Assembly (NCBI GenBank): GCA_964019055.1
Contig: OZ025222.1
Coordinates: 9,976,543 to 10,040,542, forward strand
Direction of reading: 5' to 3'
Source: Anthopleura xanthogrammica
Lineage: Eukaryota > Cnidaria > Anthozoa > Actiniaria > Actiniidae
DNA: 64,000 bases
Position numbers and translations under genes: made by a program. Of the stretch, positions 10,573-21,875 are shown in pieces; positions within the stretch are counted from its first letter, which is position 1, and each line of letters opens with the position of its first letter. The notes under the pieces were generated by a model, which saw only the letters and a list, made by a program, of their open reading frames with translations, made no database searches and was not told where the DNA came from.

Positions 10573-12055
10573 AAATGATGGTTTGTTTTGTACAAGACTT
10601 TAGTTGAACATGAACGAAGAAAACACTACACGACTAATACAAGCTGGAATAATACGAATAAATCAATAAATAATTCTAGCCTAATGTGGTTCAATAATCA
10701 TAGTTATCTAGTTTTATTTTCAATGTGAAGATCAGCAATAATTCAGCTCACCTCAGTTTATTCACTTGTCTTTGTTCAGCTCACCTCGACTCTGAAAGAA
10801 AATAAATAACGTGGATATTTAGAACAAATTCTTTACTCAAAAACAAGACGTCTACAAAACAAACTTTCCTTGTGGTTTTGGTTTTTCTTTTCCTGGGTCT
10901 TTTTACATCAGATCAAAGAGGACAAAATACTGACTAAACGAAGGTCTTGACTGCGGACATTTTCCAGTTTGAGATTCTCGAAAAAAGCGAATTTTTCCCC
11001 AACTTTTCTTGATTTTTCCAAACAGATGTCAATAATTCAGTAGTTGAGGTATTTTCTTTCAATGTGGTTGGTTGTGTAAGTCAGTAAACTGTTGGGAAGA
11101 GAGCAATAATCCAGTAGAAATTCTTGGTTGATGAAGAACAAAAAACAAAACCAACTTTGAAAAACGGAAAACCAAATGGTCACGTGATGAAAAGAGCGGG
11201 AAAATAATCATCGAGGCTGATTGGTTCATGTCAGGTAACTTGAACCAATCAGAGAACATCAATTATCATAGAATGAAAAATATTATTCATCGTGGAAATG
11301 TAATCAATGATACTTTATCCGTTTGTCTCACGATTGAGGGTCATTTGTGGAAAGGACCATGACGTTTTGACTGCAAGCAGCTTGTCTTCATTTCGAATGG
11401 GTTTCCTTGCGGTCACAAAACAGGGAAAAAACAGCACAGTTGTGGCCAGCTTTGATTAGCTGAGGATTACGTCATCGTTTGATAGAAGAATTCTATTGGT
11501 TGATAGAATTCCTCTCTAAAAATCATTATGTGAATATGAGTGTTGCGTGGACACAGAATGTTGGACCGTAGAGCTATGTTGTTCCCAAAATTTAAAAAGA
11601 TATTTTTTATATTAAAATGCATTCCTAGGGGTCTGTTCATTATTAACATTGAAGGGGGGCTGGTGCAAATGGGGCGGATGAAAATTTTTCAGCCATGATA
11701 TAGTGGGGATGGTTTTAATTTTTAAGATCAAGAAGGGGGGATGCACGGCGCGCGGAGAGGGAGGGGCTTGGGGGGGAGGGCTGAAAAAACTCCAGTCCTG
11801 TGCTCACCCCCCCCCCCCCCCCCCCACTTTCAAGCTTGCTCCACAGGCCCTGGGATGTAAGTTTTTACATAAGTTCTCAAAAATAAAGATAGTCCAAAGC
11901 TGTCACTACACAGTTATTATATCCAGTGGTTTTTATGAGTTTGCAGGGTCTTTTCATTTGTTTGGTGAGGAGGGGGGGGGGGGCTTCCTTCTTTCTTTAT
12001 GAGAGAGGGAAGAAGCCAAGATATAATTAGAAGGGCAATATAATAGTCCACATAT

Positions 12056-12274
12056 ATGAACGGAAGAATAAGGGTCCTAGGCACCAAGAACAAGACGTCG
12101 AATGCGCACCAGAATCACACCAGACAGCGATATGGGGCGAGTGATTATGAAATAGCATATGTTGATAGTGTTTGTACTGATGATGCAAACGAGGAAGAAG
12201 ACGAGAAGGACGAAGACATCAACAATGATATAGCTGTGGAGGATTTAGTCAGTTGTATGTATATTTCAGAGTAA
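12056..12274 (+). CDS. Hypothetical 72-codon acidic open frame (copy A)
   Basis: ATG at 12056, stop at 12274. The basic N-terminal half is followed by an acidic stretch (EEEDEKDED). Identical in copy B (53081-53299), but the surrounding non-coding DNA is also nearly identical, so conservation is weak evidence. No family recognised. It may be chance or part of a repeat. Confidence 0.2.
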   Translation: MNGRIRVLGTKNKTSNAHQNHTRQRYGASDYEIAYVDSVCTDDANEEEDEKDEDINNDIAVEDLVSCMYISE

Positions 12275-13243
12275 AACACTGCGAATTGAACTTTACTCGT
12301 ATTATAAAATATGCCTAGATAGTTGACATATTGGCAAGTTCTTTCCAAACACAGAGTACCTTAATAATATATCATATATGAACAAATTTTATTTTGGGGA
12401 GAGGGGGTCGAACCAGCCTCCTCCTCTAATGTCAACAATGAATTGTCCCTAAATTTCGTCACTATGATGTAGCGCGCTCCCTTCAATTTTCGATCCAGTT
12501 CAACTTGATGTATTTATTTGGTTATTTCTGTGCAACATAATAAATCAAAGTCATTTTGATGTTGCGGTTTGACTGTACTGCGCCCCCTTAATATTCATGT
12601 TATCCGTGAGGGCATGGGGTGAGTATAATTCCCAGTCCTCCTCGTTCATTACAGGTTGTTATAATCAACAGGTTTATTTCGAAGGAATTCCAAAACATCC
12701 AACACAAAAAACACCCCAAACCATCCTCGATCTCCTTGATAACCCACCATGGCCAAGCTAAAGGAGTCTACTAAGTGCACATGTACTTGTAGACAGTGCT
12801 GTTGTAAGAGTTCTATGGATAAAGTCAGGACATTAAGTGAGCAGTCGACAGTGAAAGCCAATGGGAGAGGAGACCTTGTTGAACGACGCCCTTTTGCGAT
12901 TGCATGTGAATGGGATCGCAAACAAACACAACAGTTCACTGATGATGGCACGAATACCTTTTTCTGGTAGGTTTAAACTGTGTTATTGAGCTTTCACTCA
13001 CAGAAAACTGATCGTTGAAGGAAGTCCTTCTTAATATCTGGGTTTACACGCTTATTATTGTAAACAATTTGCTATTAACACTTCAACTTCAGCTCAAATT
13101 AGTTCATAAACTCTTCTCATTGAATTATTTTACTACATAAGATTGTTTTAACCTTCTACATGATATTACTTATCAATAACAGCCTTAATCCAATCAATTT
13201 GTTCTCTATCTTCGAGTCAAATAAAATGGAATAAATGATCTTA

Positions 13244-13480
13244 CTATGCAGACACACTAACCGGGACCACTGGAATAAAACTGACCAATCAGATAACAGT
13301 AAACTAGACAGAGATCGAACTGATAACAGCATTAGCCAATCAGATTATAACATTCTCACGCTCTTTTCACATCGATGTGCTATCTGATTGGCCGGTTAAA
13401 GATATTGAGCTAAATATCGCAATATGATTGGTTAATGACACTAGTTTATCAAAGTGGTCCCGGTTGGAGTATCCGTACAG
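13244..13480. mobile_element. 237-bp inverted-repeat element, copy A only
   Basis: Ends CTATGCAGACACACTAACCG and (complement) CTGTACGGATACTCCAACCG are imperfect inverted repeats with an identical inner CCGGGACCAC. TA flanks both sides (13242-13243, 13481-13482). Copy B has the clean empty site ATCTTAATACTAG near 54270. The interior has several CCAATCAG boxes. Non-coding, Tc1/mariner-like by its TA duplication. Confidence 0.85.
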
Positions 13481-13812
13481 TAATACTAGTATAGTCGTTG
13501 CATATTGCAAGTGAAGTGCTGTGAGTCTGTGTAGAATGACTTGTAATTAATGATATCTAAGTGACTGATCAGTTGTGGCTCCTACGATAACATACTAGTT
13601 ATCCATGGTAATCCATGTCTCTTCATGTCATTCATTTGTTATGGTGCAGCTGATAAAAATAATACTGATCAAGTAGTATAGCTGTCTCTAATTAAAAATT
13701 ATTACAACAGAAAAAGAAATTGCTATATTGTTATATAAATATATACAAACAGACTCAGCAGGCTTTTAGAAAGATAGAAATAACTCAAATAAAATATGCT
13801 GATCACTGGCTA

Positions 13813-13960
13813 AGACTTTTTAGACTTAGACTTAGACTTTTATTTATTCACACACATTTTAAATATTACATAAGGTTACAAAATGCAACATGATAGAAAA
13901 ATATATATATATTACATCTGAATTTACAAGTGCTAAGCAGCTGGGTCATGCGAGTCAGCA
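13813..13960 (-). mobile_element. LINE 3' end with (AGTCTA)n tail, minus strand (copy A)
   Basis: On minus the sequence ends AATAAAAGTCTAAGTCTAAGTCTAAAAA, a hexamer tail typical of some CR1/jockey-like elements. Only 3' UTR-like sequence is visible. The counterpart is 54599-54746. Confidence 0.55.
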
Positions 13961-14838
13961 GTTAGCTGGTAGTAGATCTTCCTCGGCAAAGACATGATCA
14001 ATCTTGGCCACTGTCCATTATTAAATCGGGAAACCTTGAGCACACAAAAGCAACGAAAATCTCATAAAATAACATCGCCTTCCCAGTAAAATGTCATTAA
14101 ATTGTTTGCAAACTTGACTAATGGCTTCCAGCAATAAATAAATTTAAGTTAAGTTCCAGCAATAAATAAATTTAATATTCACTCTGGTAAATAATTGTTA
14201 AATATAATTTGCAATATAATATGATTATTTGTTAGGTCCTGTGATATATAGAAAAACTCTAATAACTACTCATTATTTAATTACTAATAAGAATTGCTAA
14301 AATATGTACACATGATATTAAATGTCAGCTGAGCAATATTAAACAAAGATTTCTTAAATAGATAAGTTTTATGACAATGACAGCGGAGCACCCTTAAAAG
14401 TCGGGAGGGAGGGGGCTAGGATTGGAAACTATAAGAGAATAGTATGCAAAAGGGAAAAGGTGGGGGAGGATAATTAGAGCCCCCATAGCCCCCCGTCTCA
14501 GTGGTCCCTGTGAGATAAGATCCAGAAATGAATTCCATGTGTGTGAAGATTATACTTGAAAATACAACAGCCTTTTATTAGATTTTGAGATATATATAAT
14601 CATCAATAAATATCTACTGATAAATATCTTATAGTGATGATGGGTGTATCTTTGTATGTAAAAATGAAAGAAAAAGTCTCCAGTTGAAACGCTTTGTTTA
14701 ATCTTATCTCCAGGCAAGCGCATACCATCACAGTACTTGTTGGGATGCTTTCTGTGCTTGTATATGTTGCACATTGATTGAGTCAATGCCGATGAACAGT
14801 CAGTACAATACCAAAAGGTATTCTATATTAATATAAAA

Positions 14839-15098
14839 GTGTGGCTTGGTTGGTAAATGTGCTGTCTGCTAAGCAAGAGATCCATAGTTTGATCCTCAGT
14901 GACCACACACATGTGTTTTAAGGAGCAAGTGTGGCTTGGTTGGTAAATGTGCTGTCTGTTAAGCAAGAGATCCATAGTTTGATCCTCAGTGACCTCACAC
15001 ACTTGTTTTAAGGAGCAAGTGTGGCTTGGTTGGTAAATGTGCTGTCTGTTAAGCAAGAGATCCATAGTTTGATCCTCAGTGACCTCACACACTTGTTT
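14839..15098 (+). repeat. Three tandem tRNA-like 90-bp units beside PTDSS exon 3 (copy A)
   Basis: Units start at 14839, 14929 and 15019. Each has a box-A-like TGGCTTGGTTGGTAAATG, an anticodon-arm-like CTGTCTGCTAAGCAAGAG and a box-B-like AGTTTGATCCTC. The last unit runs into the polypyrimidine tract of the exon 3 acceptor (AG 15109-15110). Spacing is exactly 90 bp. Probably a tandemly amplified SINE head; true tRNA function is doubtful because acceptor arms are poor. Confidence 0.65.
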
Positions 15099-15294
15099 CT
15101 ATCTTTTCAGAGGATTATTTGCTTGTGTCATGGTGTTCTTGTTGTTTGGTGTCACTCAGATCAGAGATGGTTCATTCAAGCGTCCACCTCCAGGTATCTC
15201 ATGTCTGTAGTATGTCATAATGCTGAAGGATATGACATCCAATGTTGATGGCATCATTGTGAGATAAATAAGCCTATCTTACTTCATCAGTAAA

Positions 15295-15492
15295 GTTTTC
15301 CCATCTCAAACCACATCATTCCCTTGAGTATTATTTATTTCATTGAAGCCTTCCACAATCTTATATTCTCAAGGAATGACATGATTAGTCTGAAAAGGAA
15401 AACTTTATGCTAAAGTGCATGGTCTATTGTATATTTGAAACTTTTCTAGAAATAATACTCAAGAGAATGACATGTGGGCTGAGATAGGAAAC
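15295..15492. repeat. Imperfect foldback repeat in PTDSS intron 3 (copy A)
   Basis: GTTTTCCCATCTCA...TTGAGTATTATTT at the left is mirrored by AAATAATACTCAAG...GCTGAGATAGGAAAC at the right. The GAATGACATGTGG words inside also occur in the 102-bp minisatellite near 24 kb, so the two are related. The copy B counterpart is about 56081-56278. Confidence 0.55.
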
Positions 15493-15513
15493 ATAACTGA
15501 TGAAGAAAGAAAT

Positions 15514-16441
15514 AAACAAGCGTTCATTTAAAAATGGAAAACTCCATTTAAAAATGTAATCACTTCTGAAAACAAGGCTCTCGGAATGATCCCGTATTTC
15601 AACCAATAGGAAGTCTTAAAATCATTGGAAGATCATAGATGCGGGATCATACCAGGAATTGACCAATCAGATTAAGGATTTGTAATACTATACCTAGCCT
15701 CTTTGGATGATAACATGTATCAACCAATCAGGGGGCTTTTATATGGAAAAGTAATTATGAACTTGATGACAGCTAAGGTTATCTCCATGACCTTTCTAAT
15801 ATATAAGTGACATGACTAAAAAGAATCACAATTCAACATGCATATTCAATACTACAGAGAAACGTTCTGTTACTTGTGTTCTGGTGGTTAACTACTTCTC
15901 AATGCAAACCTTTTTTTACACAGAAAAGCTCATAAAAATTTATTTCAAAAATAGCAGTTCCTATTTGACCTTGAGTCATTACTACAGTGACATACATATT
16001 AAACTGGTCTCTACTGTTAATATTTTGGCACCAAATGCACTCCAATTTTGATATGATTACAGGAGTTACAATGCCAACCAATCTGAACTTTGATTATTTT
16101 ATTTGTTGTAGCTAAAACTGAATATAGGAACATAAGATGTGATGTTCGAATCACTTTCTTTAGGAAGTTTTAGTTTTTAGCCGAATGACCTGGACTTTAA
16201 TATCAAGTAAGTTAGCTGTAGCAGGCATTTCAATCAATCAAAAGCTGTACAATTTTTTTCAGGATATGATATGAAAAAGTGCGGCCCAGTAGTACAAAAT
16301 GATGTTATTTTACATTTGAATCTCATGGTTACAAAAAATTGAATAATACAAATTTATTTGGCTGGAAAATTTAGAGAGTGACATTACTACAGTGATTACA
16401 TTTTTAAATGGAGTTTTCCATTTTTAAATGAACGCTTGTTT
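15514..16441. mobile_element. 928-bp foldback element with perfect 51-bp arms (copy A)
   Basis: 15514-15564 is the exact reverse complement of 16391-16441. Each arm itself contains an inner palindrome (CATTTAAAAATGG / CCATTTAAAAATG). AT dinucleotides flank it. No transposase frame inside. The counterpart 56300-57227 keeps the arms perfect. Confidence 0.8.
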
Positions 16442-16529
16442 ATAATACTTATTATAAGGGAATGACAAGTGAATGAAAGCAAGGAACTAAATGAAAAGAG
16501 GGAATACTATTTGAAAGTTTTTTTTAATT

Positions 16530-17014
16530 CCAACCTCTAATCTGTTATACAGGAACACTTTGCCAACTGACTTAAGAACCATTGATTCCTTGATCGCTTT
16601 TAAATCCAGCATTAAGACTTATTTATTTAAGAAAGCATATCCATGACAACAAAATCTCATTTATATATTTTTTTGATTTTCTTTTCAATTTATATAGCTT
16701 TGCTACTTGATCTAAGAACTATGGATTTCTTTGAACGTTTTTAAGTTCAGCATTAAGATTGATTTATTTAAGAAAGCTTACCCATGATGGCTCATTATTT
16801 TAAATAGCTAATTATACAGACTCATAGACATACTAACTTATTTCATTAACTTTTATCTAAATAAATTAAATACCTAATCTCTAAATTTTATGAAAATGAT
16901 TGTAAATAGAAAATTTTCAATTTTACCATGTAAATATGTAATTCTATACACCGTATTTCTGTAAACGCATTGAGGCTCTGCAAAAGCTGTAATTATTATT
17001 ATTATTATTATTAC
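16530..17014 (+). mobile_element. LINE C-terminal and 3' UTR remnants with (ATT)n tail (copy A)
   Basis: 16552-16647 translates to NTLPTDLRTIDSLIAFKSSI-type sequence ending KTYLFKKAYP, the usual end of a non-LTR reverse-transcriptase protein. A decayed second version follows at about 16700-16790, then a 3' UTR and an (ATT)n tail at 16991-17013. The counterpart is about 57315-57799. Confidence 0.65.
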
Positions 17015-18503
17015 AGTATGACTAAGAATTTTTGTGGAATTTTTGCAAAGAAATGTATATGTCCAGCCCTGATAATGAGGCTGATAACGCATAATATGAT
17101 GTTTATCTTTTATCATCTTATCATTTATCATTACAATGCTTTTCTTTGCAAATATAAAGGAATCTTTGCAAAACTTTATGATATTTTACTAAATATCAAT
17201 GTGACAAATTTGATATTCAACTCCTTTTTCTGATAAATCAAATATCTTATAATGTCACGCTAGTGTGATAAGGGTCTATTAATAGTAACATATTTTTGTG
17301 TTTTGATGTGTAGCGTTTTGGAGACTGATGCTGTGTCTAAGTGTGCTGTATGAATTGGCTTTGATCTTCATCTTGTTTCAGGTATTGTTCCTTCATTAAT
17401 CGTAACAATTACTGTTGAATAATACTGCATGAGTTTGAACACTATAGACTACATTTCATGCTATTATTCACTATTCCACCAAACTTTCTCCATCAAACAA
17501 GAGAGTAATAGAGTACCAACATGTGACATCATCAAATTCCAAATTTTACAGTTCAGTTTTGAAATGTTCATGTTCGAAGACAACACAACATTGACTACAT
17601 TTCTGCCAACTTTAACGCTGCTGTGAGGCGTAGAAATGGAGATATTGGGCAGGCATGTACGCTTCAAAAATACCCAATACATTTTGAATTTCACTTGCAC
17701 AAATTTTTGTGACCCCTCCCCCTAAAGTGCCCTTTGTCTCTCTTATCTTAGCCCCGTCCTTTGTGGAGTATAAAAAATGTTGGCCTCCTTCATTTGCATC
17801 AGCCCTCCCCCCCCTCCCCTCCCTGTAAATAATGACTGGTCTCTTATATCGTATTTTGTTTCAAGACTTTAGATGATGCCAGGCAGTTGTTAAAGTATGT
17901 TGACAAAAGTCTTGGGGAGCCATTACCAGAGACCCTGTACTGCGAAGATTGTTCATTTTATACTCCTGGTCACCCTGATGGCCCATTCCATAACTTCATG
18001 GTAATCAATTATTATTAGAATTATATTAACAACATTAATAAACTGGTCATTCTATCATTCATACACTCACCATGTACTTTTACTGCGTGATACGCGAAAG
18101 TATGATCACATTTAATGTATTCACATACTTGTATGCACAGGCTATTTGCTGCCAAACAAGCTTTAACATGCCTTATTTGGTAAAACCAGATAGCTTTGCA
18201 TCAGAATGTGTAGGTTAACATCCAAGAGCCCTTGCATAAAAGTATGCAAATACATTATTGCCAGTCATACTTTTGCAAGTCAGTCTGTAACAATCATTTG
18301 TGATGAAGAAAAAGTTTAAAAAATCAGTGATTTTCTGTACTTTTTATGTGTAGAGTAACTGCAGTTTGTTTATAAGAAAGCTTGTCTCATTTATTGATTG
18401 ATATTTAACTGTTTGTTTTATGCAGGAAAAATGTGACTTTTTCGTGTTTTGCCATTTGATTGGTTGGTGGGCTAAGGTAAGCCTCTTACTTGATTAATAT
18501 TTA

Positions 18504-19036
18504 ATATTTTCCTCCATGGTACACAGTGGAGTATGGATATTTTCCTCCATGGTACACGGTGGAGTATGGATATTTTCCTCCATGGTACACGGTGGAGTAT
18601 GGATATTTTCCTCCATGGTACACGGTGGAGTATGGATATTTTCCTCCATGGTACACGGTAGAGTATGGATATTTTCCTCCATGGTACACAGTGGAGTATG
18701 GATATTTTCCTCCATGGTACACGGTGGAGTATGGATATTTTCCTCCATGGTACACAGTGGAGTATGGATATTTTCCTCCATGGTACACGGTGGAGTATGG
18801 ATATTTTCCTCCATGGTACACGGTGGAGTATGGATATTTTCCTCCATGGTACACAGTGGAGTATGGATATTTTCCTCCATGGTACAAGGTGGAGTATGGA
18901 TATTTTCCTCCATGGTACACGGTGGAGTATGGATATTTTCCTCCATGGTACACGGTGGAGTATGGATATTTTCCTCCATGGTACACGGTGGAGTATGGAT
19001 ATTTTCCTCCATGGTACACGGTGGAGTATGGATATT
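18504..19036. repeat. 33-bp minisatellite, 16 units (copy A)
   Basis: Unit GGTACACGGTGGAGTATGGATATTTTCCTCCAT type, containing the palindrome CCATGG. It lies just after PTDSS exon 6. As 33 is divisible by three the array is open in at least five frames; none is a gene. Copy B has only about two units. Confidence 0.95.
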
Positions 19037-19069
19037 TTTTACACATTGAATGTGCATAGTGGATAATTA

Positions 19070-19329
19070 AAGTGCACCTAACCCCTGATACAATACTTTC
19101 AGTATTGATTCTACATGAAGTGAATATTATGCTTTTTAAATACTTTTATGTGAACCTGTTTGTATATTTAATGAAGCCTGCCATGATGTCACAGTCATTA
19201 ACATATTGCAAGTATAAACCTTCATAACTTGAAGATGCAACACTCTAATGAAGAAATATTCCACCATTCAACTATTCTCTTCATGTAGAATCGATGCTGA
19301 GAGTATTGTATCAGGGGTTAGGTGCACTT
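19070..19329. mobile_element. Inverted-repeat element with about 49-bp ends (copy A)
   Basis: AAGTGCACCTAACCCCTGAT... at the left is mirrored by ...ATCAGGGGTTAGGTGCACTT at the right, continuing inward with mismatches to CTACATGAAG/CTTCATGTAG. Copy B has a longer version (59395-60075) because this one has lost an internal stretch that in B contains a SINE. Confidence 0.75.
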
Positions 19330-19956
19330 TCATCAATAATTATTAGTTGATGTGTTTGTTGTTTTTATGTAGGCCCTGATGATTCGTGATTGGTGGTTAT
19401 GTACTGTTAGAAGTATTTTGTTTGAGATTCTTGAATACACACTGGAACATCAACTGCCTAACTTCTGTGAATGCTGGTGGGACCATGTAAGTTCAACTAC
19501 AGATAGTTTTACTATATTCCATATTTTCTATATTCCATACTTTCTTAATATTTCATATTTATGCAAGCCCTAAGCCTCATGTTCATGCAGCTCATACATA
19601 ATTTATGGCATACTTCTATGCATCAGGGCTTTTTGCTGCCAAACAAGCTTAACACTCATAAAGCCAGCCAGCTTCGCATTAAAAAGCCTGCACACATGAA
19701 ATTATGCAGATACATTAAATGTGGTTATACCTTTGCGCGTCGCTCTGTAATATTTAATGAGCTGCATGCATGAAAGTGAGGCTAAGGACTTCATAGATAA
19801 ATATTAAGAAAGGTCTATAAGGTCAACATACATAGTTTGAAGAAATTTTTTTTGTCAAACCTATAATTAATATTGGTTGGCACATTAACATTACCATGGC
19901 AATGTCTATAAGCATTATGTCTTCAATTTCTGTACTGACAATATTATATATAAAAT

Positions 19957-20256
19957 CAGGGTTCCCACGGTCAGGGAAAAGTCAGTGAATTCTGAATTTC
20001 TTTCAAGGTCAGGGAATTGTCAGGGAATTTTGATTTTGGTCAGTGAGTTTTTGTAATTCACCCAAAAGTCAGCAAAAATTCAGGGAAATTCTGTCAGCCT
20101 TCAAAAAATCGTTTTAAATTTGGAATTTTTAGTTGGGCTTCCTGTGGTTGAACTAGCATTTTTCATGAAATAAGTGCACAGTGTGGTCAGTGGAAAATGG
20201 TTTTTGGTCAGGGAAAAGTCAGTGAATTTTATATTTCCAGATGAGTGGGAATGCTC
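19957..20256. mobile_element. CAGGGTTCCCAC-type repeat (copy A)
   Basis: Begins CAGGGTTCCCACGGTCAGGG, is full of GTCAGGGAA words and ends GTGGGAATGCTC. The ends are a rough inverted repeat. A dispersed, possibly hAT-type non-autonomous element; the class is uncertain. The counterpart is about 60696-60995. Confidence 0.45.
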
Positions 20257-20374
20257 AACCATGGAAATAAGTTTCTTTTATATTCTTTATTTGTAGTGGA
20301 TAATGGATGCTTTAATATGTAATGGTTTTGGAACATACCTTGGTATGAAGACTTGTGATTATCTGGCCATCAAG

Positions 20375-21676
20375 GTGAAGAACAACCTCTACTACCTACT
20401 GACATTTCCTTCTTAAGATTTTCAACCTTCTTCCATTCCTCCATCTCTCTTCTTCATTGGTTGTCAAGGCCCTTTTATATGTTGACAACTTTGAGCTGAA
20501 ACTTGTGTGCAACGGCATTGACAGCGAGACAAGTCTTAAAATGTATTGTGAGAAACTTTCACGAAAAGTCAGTAGAACTGCTTTCTAATTATGCAACTGA
20601 AGCTTGTGTCGCAAAAAGGTTTCAGGATAAAATTGCACTGTGTATCGCCCCTCCTGAAACTTTTTTCAACATGGTCCAGTAAACAATCCAATCAGAGACC
20701 AATTAGCTTCTTAGTATGGACCTGTTAAGCGGGTCATGATTCATCGTCCCGACACTATCAGGAAACAAATCGTGCGTGTAGTTTAGAGCCTGATTCGAAC
20801 CCGATCCCAAAAAATTGAATCGGCCCGATTACAAAATCTGTAGCACTGTCACAGATTTTCTCATGTCAGCCTGATTTTTAAATTCAAATCGTGCTTGAAT
20901 CGGCGCACTAAAGTACACGCACGATTTGCTTCCTGACATATTCTGACGAATAATCGGGCGTGTAGATGGGCCTTTACACATCGAAACTTTTTTGGTGAAA
21001 CTTGTGTGCAATGGTGTTGCAAGACAAGTTTCAGAACAAATTGCACCTTGTAACAGCCCTGTGAAAGTTTTCTCTCAATGTCGTTACACACAGGGAGGAT
21101 AGATGGGTGGAGCATGGGTGATGTGAGCTGCCTCTCACCAATGTGACTTGGGTTCGATTCCCAAGCTCATTTGTGAGTAGAGTTGCTTGTTGGTTCTCTC
21201 CTGTGCTTCAAGGGTACACCCATTACACCCATTTTCAAAATTACGCGACCTGGACAGTTCCAGTCGTCAGGAATTTTGGCTTCCGTCAATCAAAGTGAGC
21301 ACAGGCCGAGTTAAAAGTAATTCCCGCTCAACCAATCAGAGACAACCATTCCCATGCCTGTAATGAACAAGGTATTTAAGAAAATGCCATTCAATAAAGT
21401 TGAGTTGTATCCATATTCATGTGTCTTCTAATGCGCAACCATTAAACAAAGAAATGATACTCTAGGGAATGACACGTGGTCCTGAAAGGAGAAACATTAA
21501 CCCAGGGTAAAGAGGTCTATTACGTGAACAACTACAAAACCAAAAACTCTTATGTGTTTGTTTGGACTTCTCTTGTCTTCGTCAGTAGTAATGAGAGTGG
21601 ATGTTGCAAGTGTGAGAATCCTTTCTTGGCTTGAGTTGATGTACACTTAGCGTTGTTTCTAATCATATTATTGTAG
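20375..21676. other. PTDSS/SETDB1 junction zone: nested repeats, no exons found (copy A)
   Basis: Contains two direct copies of a GAAACTTGTGTGCAA(C/T)GG segment (about 20497 and 20997), an inner inverted repeat around AAATCGTGCGTGTA (about 20758-20790 with 20905-20937), a tRNA-like SINE at about 21090-21230, and one unit of the 102-bp minisatellite family near 21405-21490. No PTDSS exon 9 and no SETDB1 pre-SET or early SET exon was recognised. The equivalent zone in copy B is 61114-62415. Confidence 0.55.
21090..21230 (+). repeat. tRNA-like SINE fragment (copy A)
   Basis: GGGTGGAGCATGGGTGATGTGAGCTGCCTCTCACC followed by a box-B-like GGGTTCGATTCCC and the SINE body phrase TTGGTTCTCTCCTGTGCTT. 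Same family as 59571-59822. The copy B counterpart is about 61829-61969. Confidence 0.6.
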
Positions 21677-21875
21677 GAATCAAGAGATCTGCAAGTCCCG
21701 GTATGACTGGAGACAGCCCTGTCAAGAAAGCAACCACAAGAAGCCTGTTTGACGAGGAACATTGTTACGTCATTGATGCCAAAGCATACAGCAACTGTGG
21801 CCGTTATTTGAATGTATGTACATCTCACTTCTGGCATGGCGCATGCTCATAATCCTTTAGAAAACCTTTTATCGA

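Larger units (their letters stand above)
10047..12748. other. NLR 3' region and PTDSS upstream spacer, copy A
   Basis: Holds AATAAA signals at 10096 and 10151 for the NLR, a YY1-like word AAAATGGCGGC at 10562-10572, a poly-C run at about 11809-11825, a poly-G run near 11971-11982, and GTTCATTATTAA-type element ends near 11633. One 72-codon open frame (12056-12274) is listed separately. No other gene is seen. Confidence 0.6.
12749..20374 (+). pseudogene. Phosphatidylserine synthase gene fragment, copy A, exons 1-8, frameshifted
   Basis: PTDSS1/2 enzymes exchange the head group of phosphatidylcholine or -ethanolamine for serine in the ER membrane. Exons: 12749-12966, 14714-14817, 15111-15193, 17314-17381, 17866-18000, 18426-18476, 19373-19486, 20297-20374. 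Diagnostic blocks in order: [110 protein letters not shown]; they fit PTDSS2 best. The start ATG is in a good context (CACCATGG). Exon 2 is 104 bp, not a multiple of three, and switches frame between VYVA and LIES. Copy B has the same defect. Exons after number 8, which should encode the remaining transmembrane part, are not found. Likely a pseudogene fragment, unless an assembly error is shared by both copies. Confidence 0.85.

Noticed and set aside
14839..15098. Three functional tRNA genes
   Set aside because: A/B boxes are present, but acceptor stems do not pair well and the units form a 90-bp tandem array as expected for SINE heads.
18494..19066. Open frames of up to 187 codons on both strands
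   Set aside because: They arise from the 33-bp minisatellite; all frames are equally open and copy B has only two units.
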